The position numbers were made by a program, and so were the translations under genes. Source: Nitrosopumilales archaeon (GTDB lineage Archaea > Thermoproteota > Nitrososphaeria > Nitrososphaerales > Nitrosopumilaceae). From it: a stretch of DNA of 11,378 nucleotides. This document shows positions 1-6,073 of this stretch, one piece after another (positions within the stretch are counted from its first letter, which is position 1; the number at the start of each line of letters is the position of its first letter). The notes beneath the pieces are model-generated. The model did no database searches. It saw only the letters and a program-made list of their open reading frames with translations, and was not told the origin of the DNA. The DNA is taken from contig JANXYF010000158.1 of assembly GCA_025350175.1 (NCBI GenBank), positions 1 through 11,378 of the forward strand. Direction: 5' to 3'.

Positions 1-178
1 GAGAAATCTGATTGCAAAATTAGAGGCCGATCCACAGACTGATCAAGAAACATTACAGTCTGCAAGAGAAGCACTTCAAGTCGTAGAGGGACTATGGCAA
101 AATTATCATATTGGCATGAATGTTTTTCGTAACGCCAAGGGTGGCCGAGACGATATTAGAGAAGTAAAAACTGATTAA
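1..178 (+). CDS. 3' end of an unrecognised protein gene (partial)
   Basis: An open frame enters from the left edge (first full codon at 2) and ends at TAA 176-178, giving the last 58 residues of a protein. The visible part is polar and charged. It has a probable helix (LIAKLEADPQTDQETLQSAR onward), then an aromatic stretch (LWQNYHIGMNVFRN) and a basic/acidic tail ending REVKTD. There is no membrane segment, cysteine or recognisable motif. The other two forward frames do not stay open: frame 1 has a TGA at 40-42. It lies on the same strand as the carboxylase operon and ends 35 nt before its start, but a TATA-like box in the gap suggests that operon has its own promoter. I do not recognise the family and assign no function. 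That it is coding is fairly sure from the open frame and sensible composition. Confidence 0.6.
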   Translation, partial: RNLIAKLEADPQTDQETLQSAREALQVVEGLWQNYHIGMNVFRNAKGGRDDIREVKTD

Positions 179-187
179 ATTAATATA
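176..187 (+). promoter_or_regulatory. TATA-like box for the carboxylase operon
   Basis: The AT-only stretch TAAATTAATATA overlaps the stop codon of the upstream gene. Its TATA-like part (180-187) is centred about 30 nt before ATG 214. Archaeal TATA boxes sit about 26-27 nt before the transcription start, so the mRNA would begin around 210, at or a few bases before the ATG. No Shine-Dalgarno precedes that ATG, consistent with a leaderless message. This is inferred from spacing and composition only. Confidence 0.45.
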
Positions 188-213
188 GGTTGCAGACAGT
201 TCTAAATCGAATC

Positions 214-1761
214 ATGCATTCTGAAAAGATAAAAAATTTTTTACATAAAAGACATCAGGCAGAACAAAGTGGAGGAGAAGAAAGAGTTCAGGGTCAACAT
301 GATAAAGGCAAGCTAACGGCAAGAGAGCGAATTGACCTACTTCTTGATGAGGGGAGTTTTAACGAAATTGATGCAATGACAACTCATCATTATTATGAAT
401 TTGATATGCAGGACAAAAAATTCTTTGGAGATGGAGTTATCACAGGATATGGAACTATACACGGAAAACAAGTTTTTCTTTTTGCTTATGATTTTACGGT
501 TCTTGGTGGAACGCTTAGTGAGATGGGTGCCAAGAAAATTACAAAAGTTATGGAGCATGCTACAAACGTCGGTTCTCCAATTATTGGAATAGCTGATTCA
601 GGTGGAGCAAGAATTCAAGAAGGAATTCTAAGTCTTGATGGTTTTGCAAATATTTTTTATCATAATCAACTTGCGTCTGGAGTAGTTCCTCAAATTACCA
701 TTAGTGTAGGACCATCCGCAGGAGGTGCGGTATATTCACCTGCAATGACAGACTTTGTGATAATGGCTGACAAGATTGCTACAATGTTTGTAACAGGTCC
801 AGAAGTTGTCAAGACAGTCCTTGGAGAAGATGTATCTTTTGACGAGCTTGGCGGTGCAATGTCACATGGTAAGAATAGTGGTGTTGCACACTTTGTTGCA
901 AAGAATGAATATCAATGCATGGATATTGTCAAGACTCTTTTATCATATCTTCCTCAAAATAGCACAGAAGAACCCCCGATTGTAGAAACTGGTGATGATC
1001 CAAATAGACTAGACAATAATCTCATAAACATAATTCCAGATAATCCTCTTCAACCATATGATATGAAAGAAATCATAAGTTCGATAGTTGATAATCACGT
1101 ATTCTTTGAGATCCATGAATTATTTGCACCAAATGTAGTAATTGGATTTGCCAGACTACATGGAAGGACAGTAGGAATTGTTGCAAACCAACCAATGGTG
1201 CTTGCAGGTGCATTGGATATTGATTCATCTAACAAGGCAGCAAGATTCATCAGATTCTGTGATTGCTATAATATTCCAATTATCACTCTTGTAGATACTC
1301 CTGGATATATGCCTGGAACACAACAGGAACATGCTGGAATCATCCGTCATGGAAGTAAACTCTTGTATGCTTACTGTGAGGCTACGATTCCAAAGATAAC
1401 TCTAATCATAGGAAAAGCCTATGGTGGAGCTTACATCGCAATGTCAAGCAAAAATTTGGGAACAGATATGAATTATGCATGGCCAACTGCACAGATAGCT
1501 GTACTAGGTTCTGAAGCAGCGGTAAGAATTATGAATAGAAAAGAACTTGATGCTGCAAAAGATTCTGCTGCGCTAAAAAAACAACTTGTAGATAATTTCA
1601 CTGAAAAATTTGCTAATCCATACGTAGCTGCATCTTATGGTACTATTGATTCAGTAATTGATCCTGCTGAAACACGGCCTGCATTGATACGAGCCTTGGA
1701 TGCTTTAGCAAATAAAAGAGAGAGAAGAATTCCACGAAAGCATGGTAACATTAATCTTTAG
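214..1761 (+). CDS. pccB: Acetyl-/propionyl-CoA carboxylase, carboxyltransferase (beta) subunit
   Basis: Transfers the carboxyl group from carboxybiotin to acetyl-CoA or propionyl-CoA; in ammonia-oxidising archaea these are the two carboxylation steps of the 3-hydroxypropionate/4-hydroxybutyrate cycle. Cytoplasmic. At 515 residues it has PccB-family length and two crotonase-like halves. The N-half has DSGGARIQEG (from residue 128) and VGPSAGGAVYSPAMTDFVIM. The C-half has FARLHGRTVGIVANQP, LVDTPGYMPGTQQEHAGIIR, GKAYGGAYI (400-408) and YAWPTAQIAVLG. Residue 408, aligned by me with the acyl-CoA specificity residue of Streptomyces PccB (Asp422), is Ile, which fits acceptance of acetyl-CoA. ATG 214 is preferred over an in-frame TTG at 190: the family normally begins near MHSEKI, and TTG 190 would follow the TATA-like box directly. 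It is 6 nt upstream of the biotin carboxylase gene. The family is certain; dual substrate use is inferred. Confidence 0.95.
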   Translation: MHSEKIKNFLHKRHQAEQSGGEERVQGQHDKGKLTARERIDLLLDEGSFNEIDAMTTHHYYEFDMQDKKFFGDGVITGYGTIHGKQVFLFAYDFTVLGGTLSEMGAKKITKVMEHATNVGSPIIGIADSGGARIQEGILSLDGFANIFYHNQLASGVVPQITISVGPSAGGAVYSPAMTDFVIMADKIATMFVTGPEVVKTVLGEDVSFDELGGAMSHGKNSGVAHFVAKNEYQCMDIVKTLLSYLPQNSTEEPPIVETGDDPNRLDNNLINIIPDNPLQPYDMKEIISSIVDNHVFFEIHELFAPNVVIGFARLHGRTVGIVANQPMVLAGALDIDSSNKAARFIRFCDCYNIPIITLVDTPGYMPGTQQEHAGIIRHGSKLLYAYCEATIPKITLIIGKAYGGAYIAMSSKNLGTDMNYAWPTAQIAVLGSEAAVRIMNRKELDAAKDSAALKKQLVDNFTEKFANPYVAASYGTIDSVIDPAETRPALIRALDALANKRERRIPRKHGNINL

Positions 1762-1767
1762 AATGAT

Positions 1768-3261
1768 ATGATCAAGAAAATTTTAATCGCAAACAGGGGA
1801 GAAATTGCAATACGTGTCATAAAAACATGTAATGCATTAGGGATAAAATCAGTTGCAGTTTATTCTGATGAAGATGTAAATTCAAAGCATGTCAAGATGG
1901 CTTCTGAAGCATACCACATTGGTACTGCATCTCCTTCACAAAGTTATCTTAACATGGAAAAGATAGCAGAGACTGTAATTAGCTCTGGAGCTGATGCAAT
2001 TCATCCAGGATATGGTTTTCTTTCAGAAAATGCAGATTTTGCAGATCTTTGTGAGAAAAAGAAAATCAACTTCATTGGACCTTCTGGAAAATCAATGAGA
2101 CTATGTGGTGATAAAATGGAATGTAAGAATGCGATGATGAAAGCAAATGTACCAATCGTCCCAGGAAGTCCTGGAATTGTGGAAGAAGTTGAAAAGGCAT
2201 TAGATATTGCTAACAAAATTGGTTATCCTGTTTTACTAAAGTCAGTTTTTGGAGGAGGAGGCAGAGGAATAAGACTAGTACATAATGAAAAAGAACTCAA
2301 AGAAGCTTTTGAGATGGCATCTGGAGAATCAAAAGCAGCATTTGGCAAGTCTGCACTATTAGTTGAGAAATTCCTTCCAAAAATTCGTCATATTGAATTT
2401 CAGCTAGCGCGTGATAAACATGGAAATGCGGTGCATATTTTTGAGAGAGAATGTTCTATCCAGAGAAGACATCAAAAGCTCATAGAAATGTCACCCTCTC
2501 CAGTTGTTGATCAAAAGGTACGTGATGAAATTGGAGAGCTTGCAGTAAAAGCTGCAGTAGCTGTAGATTATACTAATGCGGGAACTGCCGAATTTCTAAG
2601 ATTAGATGATGGGACTTTCTACTTTATAGAAATAAATGCCAGATTACAAGTTGAACATCCTGTAACTGAATTAGTTTCAGGACTTGATCTTGTAAAATTA
2701 CAAATTGATATTGCAAATGGACAAGAAATTCCTTTCAAACAAAAAGATCTCAAAGTAAATGGCTACGCCATAGAATGTAGAATTAATGCAGAGGATACAT
2801 TCCTAGACTTTGCTCCGTCAACAGGAAAAATCTTTGACGTCAATATTCCTTCAGGTCCTGGAGTTAGAGTTGATACTTATCTATATCCTGGATGCACCGT
2901 ATCACCTTATTACGACTCACTTATGGGCAAACTTATCACATGGGGACAGAACTTTGAAGAGGCAAGACAAAGGATGACACTTGCATTATCTGATTTCTAC
3001 ATTGAAGGAGTTGAAACTGCAATTCCGTTATACAAGACTATTTTGGATAGTAAGGAATTCATTAGTGGTGATTTATCAACTGACTTTCTTGATAGATTCA
3101 AAATTCTTGATAGACTACGTGATGATATGAAAAAAGAGGCATCAGGTAAATCTGAAGCTGCATTAGCTGCAACCTTGATACACTCAGAATTTCTCAAAAA
3201 CAGGATAAAATCGCATAAAGAACATAGTGTTAGATGGAAAACACAAGTGGATAGGCATTGA
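1768..3261 (+). CDS. accC: Biotin carboxylase subunit of acetyl-/propionyl-CoA carboxylase
   Basis: ATP-grasp enzyme that carboxylates the biotin on the carrier protein using ATP and bicarbonate, feeding the carboxyltransferase encoded upstream. Order: biotin carboxylase N-domain (KILIANRGEIAIRVI, 4-18; IHPGYGFLSENADF), ATP-grasp with K116 in GDKMECKNAM and the glycine-rich loop GGGGRGIR (162-169), catalytic region ERECSIQRRHQK (about 227-237), FIEINARLQVEHPVTE with E288, N290 and R292, then the C-domain with ECRINAED (R338). E288, N290, R292, R338 and K116 fall at the same numbers as in E. coli AccC. At 497 residues it is about 45 longer than E. coli AccC; the extra is a charged, helical C-terminal tail (about 450-497) that could be the helix of a BT-type docking domain. 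The ATG is 6 nt after the preceding stop with no obvious Shine-Dalgarno. It ends 1 nt before the carrier gene. Confidence 0.96.
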   Translation: MIKKILIANRGEIAIRVIKTCNALGIKSVAVYSDEDVNSKHVKMASEAYHIGTASPSQSYLNMEKIAETVISSGADAIHPGYGFLSENADFADLCEKKKINFIGPSGKSMRLCGDKMECKNAMMKANVPIVPGSPGIVEEVEKALDIANKIGYPVLLKSVFGGGGRGIRLVHNEKELKEAFEMASGESKAAFGKSALLVEKFLPKIRHIEFQLARDKHGNAVHIFERECSIQRRHQKLIEMSPSPVVDQKVRDEIGELAVKAAVAVDYTNAGTAEFLRLDDGTFYFIEINARLQVEHPVTELVSGLDLVKLQIDIANGQEIPFKQKDLKVNGYAIECRINAEDTFLDFAPSTGKIFDVNIPSGPGVRVDTYLYPGCTVSPYYDSLMGKLITWGQNFEEARQRMTLALSDFYIEGVETAIPLYKTILDSKEFISGDLSTDFLDRFKILDRLRDDMKKEASGKSEAALAATLIHSEFLKNRIKSHKEHSVRWKTQVDRH

Positions 3262-3262
3262 T

Positions 3263-3775
3263 ATGAAATTCAAACTAGAAAATACAGATGAAAACTTGGA
3301 TGGAGAAATTGTCAAGTCAGTTGGTAATAACGAATTTGTCTTAAAAATCCAAGGAAAAGAACGTGACCTTAAAGTAATTACAATGACTCACGATAAAGTT
3401 GAGTTTATGTTGGATAGTGTTTATCATATTACAAAATATCTTGAAAATAGTACTAATCGAATAACACTAGTTATCGATGGAGTAAAACTTACATTTAACA
3501 AACGTCCCGATATGGACAAAATTGTATTCAAACACTCTGGATCTGATTCAGCTGCAGACTCTCAAATAAATCTCAAAAGTCAAATTCCAGGTAGAGTTGT
3601 ATCAATAAACGTGACTACTGGAGATAATATCAAGAAAGGAGATGTGGTATGTGTCTTGGAATCTATGAAAATGCAAATCTCAATAAAATCTCATAAAGAT
3701 GGTGTTATAAAATCAATGAAATTGAAACAGGGTGCATCAGTAGCAAAAAATGATGTGCTCGCAGAGATTGAATAA
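3263..3775 (+). CDS. accB: Biotin carboxyl carrier protein of acetyl-/propionyl-CoA carboxylase
   Basis: Carries the covalently bound biotin that shuttles CO2 between the biotin carboxylase and the carboxyltransferase. The last 70 residues of 170 are a biotinyl/lipoyl domain: QIPGRVVSINVTTGDNIKKG, then CVLESMKMQI with biotinylated Lys136, then GVIKSMKLKQGASVAKNDVL. The common EAMKM is ESMKM here. Residues 1-90 are not a linker: alternating hydrophobic strands (EFVLKIQG, ITLVIDGVKLTF) suggest a beta-barrel, plausibly the barrel of the BT domain that PccA-type subunits carry before their biotin domain. ATG 3263 is chosen because it lies 1 nt after the accC stop; an in-frame GTG at 3227 would add 12 residues and overlap accC by 35 nt, but has no better ribosome site. 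Last gene of the operon, facing the peroxiredoxin gene. Confidence 0.94.
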   Translation: MKFKLENTDENLDGEIVKSVGNNEFVLKIQGKERDLKVITMTHDKVEFMLDSVYHITKYLENSTNRITLVIDGVKLTFNKRPDMDKIVFKHSGSDSAADSQINLKSQIPGRVVSINVTTGDNIKKGDVVCVLESMKMQISIKSHKDGVIKSMKLKQGASVAKNDVLAEIE

Positions 3776-3818
3776 ATATTTTTAAAAATAAATTAAAAGG
3801 AATTTAATTTCCTTTTTT
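3776..3818. terminator. Convergent, probably bidirectional termination region
   Basis: This lies between the carrier gene (stop 3773-3775) and the oppositely oriented peroxiredoxin gene (stop codon 3804-3806 read in reverse). It is almost pure A/T. An inverted repeat, AAAAGGAA (3795-3802) and TTCCTTTT (3809-3816), has a 6-nt loop; on the + strand it is followed by two more Ts, and on the - strand by a T-rich run. Archaeal termination depends mainly on T-tracts, which both strands have here. The hairpin overlaps the last codons of the peroxiredoxin gene, so part of the symmetry may be coincidence with the AAA-AAA-GGA-AAT codons. Confidence 0.5.
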
Positions 3819-4274
3819 GAGAAAGTCTATAATTTCTTGATAGTTTGGCTCTATCAATGGATTATCTGAAACCCATTTGTAGACTATTGTTCCATTTGCA
3901 TCTACGATGAACACAGATCTCTTGGCTGCATCATAACCTTTCACGTGCAACAAGTCAGGCATTAAAATATCATAATCTCTTATTGTCTGACTTTTGTAGT
4001 CTCCAAGTACAGGAAAATTGAGATGCTGTGCTTCTGCAAATGCTTTATTTGCAAATGGACCATCGTTACTAATTCCTATTACTTGAGCACCAAGTTTTGA
4101 TATCTGATTCCATTCATCTCTGAAGGTACACATTTCTTTTGTACATACAGGAGAACTTGCAGCTACAAAGAATGAAAGGACTACTTTATTTCCTTTAAAT
4201 TCATCTAAGCTTCGCATTTTCAATTCTGTATCCACTAAAGTAAAAGGTGGTGCCTTTTGTCCTACATTTACCAT
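3804..4274 (-). CDS. Peroxiredoxin, BCP/PrxQ (AhpC-TSA) type
   Basis: Thiol peroxidase that reduces hydrogen peroxide and organic peroxides in the cytoplasm. It is 156 residues, the normal BCP/PrxQ size. Thioredoxin-fold landmarks: start VNVGQKAPPFTLVD, strand VVLSFF (31-36), active-site loop with peroxidatic Cys44 in SSPVCTKEMCTF, Cys49 five residues on (the resolving-cysteine position of BCP/PrxQ enzymes), QVIGISNDGPF, FPVLGD, and RSVFIVDANGTIVYKW with Arg119 as candidate active-site Arg. The usual PxxxTxxC motif reads VAASSPVC: Pro is Val37 and Thr is Ser41. ATG 4274 gives the usual family N-terminus. It is transcribed away from the complex I operon and towards the carboxylase operon, so the link to either is positional. 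Defence against respiratory peroxide next to complex I is plausible but inferred. Confidence 0.92.
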   Translation of the reverse strand: MVNVGQKAPPFTLVDTELKMRSLDEFKGNKVVLSFFVAASSPVCTKEMCTFRDEWNQISKLGAQVIGISNDGPFANKAFAEAQHLNFPVLGDYKSQTIRDYDILMPDLLHVKGYDAAKRSVFIVDANGTIVYKWVSDNPLIEPNYQEIIDFLKKGN

Positions 4275-4293
4275 AAAGAAGTTTCATTATTGA

Positions 4294-4304
4294 CATATAT
4301 CAAT
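4294..4304 (-). promoter_or_regulatory. TATA-like box for the peroxiredoxin gene
   Basis: Read on the - strand, 4304 down to 4294 is ATTGATATATG, with its AT core about 24-26 nt before the A of ATG 4274. Transcription would start at or next to the start codon, giving a leaderless mRNA; no Shine-Dalgarno is seen. A second AT-rich candidate at 4313-4322 would give a leader of roughly 15 nt instead. Composition and spacing only. Confidence 0.4.
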
Positions 4305-4383
4305 CATTTTAGAAATTTAAAATGGTTGAAAGCTATTGTTATTGAAAATTGAAGATATTGCTTAATTCCAAAGAAATTGTTGA

Positions 4384-4391
4384 AAAATTTA
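4384..4391 (+). promoter_or_regulatory. Candidate TATA-like box for the complex I operon
   Basis: The 145-nt divergent gap (4275-4419) holds no gene longer than a few codons. AAAATTTA at 4384-4391 is centred about 32 nt before the GTG start of nuoA, compatible with a very short leader. The absence of a Shine-Dalgarno before nuoA supports leaderless initiation. An alternative box at 4313-4322 (AAATTTAAAA) would give a leader of about 75 nt. I see no strong operator-like inverted repeat in the gap. Confidence 0.35.
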
Positions 4392-4419
4392 CTTGCAATA
4401 AAAGTTTTGATCGTATAAT

Positions 4420-4836
4420 GTGAATAGATTTTTATACTCTGCGACTGGCTTGTTAGCTACTTTGGTAGGAGAAGCTGCTAGTAGTTTCAGCCCAATTTTA
4501 CTATTATTCATATTTGCAATAGTAGGAACAGGGCCGACCTTGATTCTATCTAGGATGATTGCACCAAGACGTACTCCAAATCCTGTGAAATTCCTCCCAA
4601 TGGAATCTGGCCAAGTCCCACAAGGGGAAGGACGTACTCATTTCATGATGCAGTATTACTCCTATGTCTTGATGTTTGTTGTATTTGATGTGGCGTCGAT
4701 CTTTTTGTATGCCTGGGGAAGTAGTATTCTTAATTTGCCAAAGTCTGAAACTCTTCCAATTATAGGATTTCTTGCAATAATATTTGCAGCTTTTGCCTTT
4801 GCACTATATCAGGCAGGGAGAAAAGACATTTGGTAA
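4420..4836 (+). CDS. nuoA: Complex I (NADH-quinone oxidoreductase-like) subunit A
   Basis: Small membrane subunit at the junction of the peripheral and membrane arms, near the quinone tunnel. It has 138 residues with three hydrophobic segments (about 24-46, 79-101, 109-130), as in NuoA/ND3. The family loop is present: PNPVKFLPMESGQVPQGEGR, with K57 and E62 at the places of E. coli K46 and E51, then QYYSYVLMFVVFDVASIFLYAWG. The nearly invariant FDVE motif reads FDVA (residues 89-92): the Asp is kept and the Glu is Ala. The loop has SG rather than the mammalian CG, as in E. coli. The start is GTG 4420; a stop in frame at 4408-4410 rules out a longer version, and TTG codons at 4450 and 4462 are less likely because they would cut the N-terminus. 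First gene of the nuo operon, 43 nt before nuoB. Confidence 0.93.
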   Translation: MNRFLYSATGLLATLVGEAASSFSPILLLFIFAIVGTGPTLILSRMIAPRRTPNPVKFLPMESGQVPQGEGRTHFMMQYYSYVLMFVVFDVASIFLYAWGSSILNLPKSETLPIIGFLAIIFAAFAFALYQAGRKDIW

Positions 4837-4837
4837 C

Positions 4838-4845
4838 TTTTAAAT
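4838..4845 (+). promoter_or_regulatory. Weak candidate internal promoter before nuoB
   Basis: TTTTAAAT lies just after the nuoA stop, about 38 nt before ATG 4880, in the only gap longer than 3 nt within the nuo cluster (43 nt). An archaeal TATA box here would start transcription near 4868, leaving a leader of about 12 nt that contains a purine-rich GGGGAAG. It could give extra transcription of nuoB onward, but an 8-base AT run is weak evidence in this AT-rich genome. Confidence 0.2.
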
Positions 4846-4879
4846 CGAATGTGGAAACGATTCGGGATGGGGAAGAATA

Positions 4880-5407
4880 ATGCTTAAAGAATTACTTAAT
4901 CCAGATACAGCACCACATGCAACTAATGTTTTAATTGGAAAGCTTGGTGATGTCCTTATCAGAGCAGTGGGAAAACCATTTGACATGGCCATAAACTGGG
5001 GTAGAATTTACTCTCTATGGCCAGTTCATCTTGAGACTGCATGCTGCAGTGTAGAATTTGGTGCTGCATCTAGTCCTCGTTATGATGTTGAAAGATTTGG
5101 TATTATCGAAGCATTTGGTTCTCTGAGACAATGTGATCTTATCGTTGTCATGGGAACAATTACCAGAAAGATGGCTCCTAGATTGAGAATGGTATATGAT
5201 CAGATGCCTGATCCAAAATATGTCATAGCAATGGGAGCATGTGCAATAACTGGAGGATTATACTTTGACTCATATAATGTACTACCAGGAATCGATGGGA
5301 TTCTTCCTGTTGATGTTTATGTTCCAGGTTGTCCACCTAGACCAGAAACACTAATCCAGGGATGTATGTTGCTTCAAGAAAAAATAAAACGGATGAAGGC
5401 TAAATAG
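4880..5407 (+). CDS. nuoB: Complex I subunit B (N2 iron-sulfur cluster subunit)
   Basis: Holds cluster N2, the last iron-sulfur cluster before the quinone, in the connecting module. At 175 residues it is normal length. All four N2 ligands are visible: the tandem pair C55-C56 in ETACCSVEFG, C121 in MGACAITGG, and C151 in VPGCPPRPE. VMGTITRKMAPRLR (about 90-103) is also typical. Further cysteines (C85, C162) lie outside the ligand motifs. There is no membrane segment. ATG 4880 is preceded by purine-rich GGGGAAGAATA, a weak ribosome site. The stop at 5405-5407 is 2 nt before the nuoC start. The family is certain. The electron donor side is not shown by this subunit; related proteins occur in F420H2 dehydrogenase and in group 4 hydrogenases, but the nuoA/H/J/K neighbours place it in complex I. 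Confidence 0.97.
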   Translation: MLKELLNPDTAPHATNVLIGKLGDVLIRAVGKPFDMAINWGRIYSLWPVHLETACCSVEFGAASSPRYDVERFGIIEAFGSLRQCDLIVVMGTITRKMAPRLRMVYDQMPDPKYVIAMGACAITGGLYFDSYNVLPGIDGILPVDVYVPGCPPRPETLIQGCMLLQEKIKRMKAK

Positions 5408-5409
5408 CC

Positions 5410-6072
5410 ATGAGCTCTGGAACTGAAAAGGACGAAGTTAAAGATACTACGGAAGAGCACTCTGCTAATTCTGATGATACGCCAAAACCAGATTCCATGT
5501 CAAAAGAAGAGGCAATAAAATTTTATGAAACAAAAGGACTTGACTTGTCTCCAGATGTTCCTACTAAACCAAAACCTATTCCTGAATTTGAAAAATCATT
5601 GGCAGATAAAATTTCTTCAAAATTTGGAGATAAAATACATGTAGACTATATTCGATCTGATAGAATTAGAGTAACTACTAAAAGAGAAAACATTGTAGAT
5701 GTTGCTAAATTTATTCGAGACGAACTAAGATTCGACCATGCTGAGTCTGTATCTGGAGTTGACTATCCAGATTCAAGAGAGATCGAAGTTGTGTATCACT
5801 TGGGATCTTATACTGATGAAAAACTTGGACGACAAATTTTTGCACTTGCAACCCGAGTTCCAAGAGAAGATGTTCCAAATCCAGGTTCAGATACAACTAG
5901 AATACCATCATTACGAGATATATTCTATAGTGTAGAGTTTCACGAAAGAGAATGTTTTGAAATGTTTGGTGTTTATTTTGAAGGCCATCCTGATATGCGA
6001 AGATTACTTCTCCCAGAAGATTGGGCAGATATACCACCATTTAGAAAAGATTTCAAGATAAAGGGAAGATAA
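5410..6072 (+). CDS. nuoC: Complex I subunit C (30 kDa subunit) with acidic N-terminal extension
   Basis: Structural subunit of the peripheral arm that packs against NuoD. The 30-kDa domain covers about 75-215 of 220 residues and ends in the family signature: EFHERECFEMFGVYFEGHP (from 176), then MRRLLLPEDW and PPFRKDF. NuoC is a separate gene here, not fused to NuoD as in E. coli. Residues 1-60 are a hydrophilic, Glu/Asp/Ser/Pro/Lys-rich extension that looks disordered and is not part of the family core. ATG 5410 lies 2 nt after the nuoB stop, typical of this operon; an in-frame ATG at 5497 would remove 29 residues of the extension and cannot be excluded, as neither has a strong Shine-Dalgarno (GATGAAGG lies about 10 nt before 5410). 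nuoD follows after 1 nt. Confidence 0.94.
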   Translation: MSSGTEKDEVKDTTEEHSANSDDTPKPDSMSKEEAIKFYETKGLDLSPDVPTKPKPIPEFEKSLADKISSKFGDKIHVDYIRSDRIRVTTKRENIVDVAKFIRDELRFDHAESVSGVDYPDSREIEVVYHLGSYTDEKLGRQIFALATRVPREDVPNPGSDTTRIPSLRDIFYSVEFHERECFEMFGVYFEGHPDMRRLLLPEDWADIPPFRKDFKIKGR

Positions 6073-6073
6073 A

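Noticed and set aside
190..213. TTG 190 as the start of the carboxyltransferase
   Set aside because: It would add eight residues not typical of the family and follow the TATA-like box by only 2 nt; ATG 214 gives the expected MHSEKI start.
3227..3262. GTG 3227 as the start of the biotin carrier protein
   Set aside because: It would overlap accC by 35 nt and add 12 residues without a ribosome site; ATG 3263, 1 nt after the accC stop, matches the operon's spacing.
4275..4419. Small gene or RNA in the divergent gap
   Set aside because: The only ATG frame seen on the + strand (4322) stops after seven codons, and no tRNA-like or strongly structured element is visible.
4846..4864. Short inverted repeat CGAAT/ATTCG between nuoA and nuoB as an operator or hairpin
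   Set aside because: It has only five paired bases with a 9-nt loop, well within chance, and no known motif.
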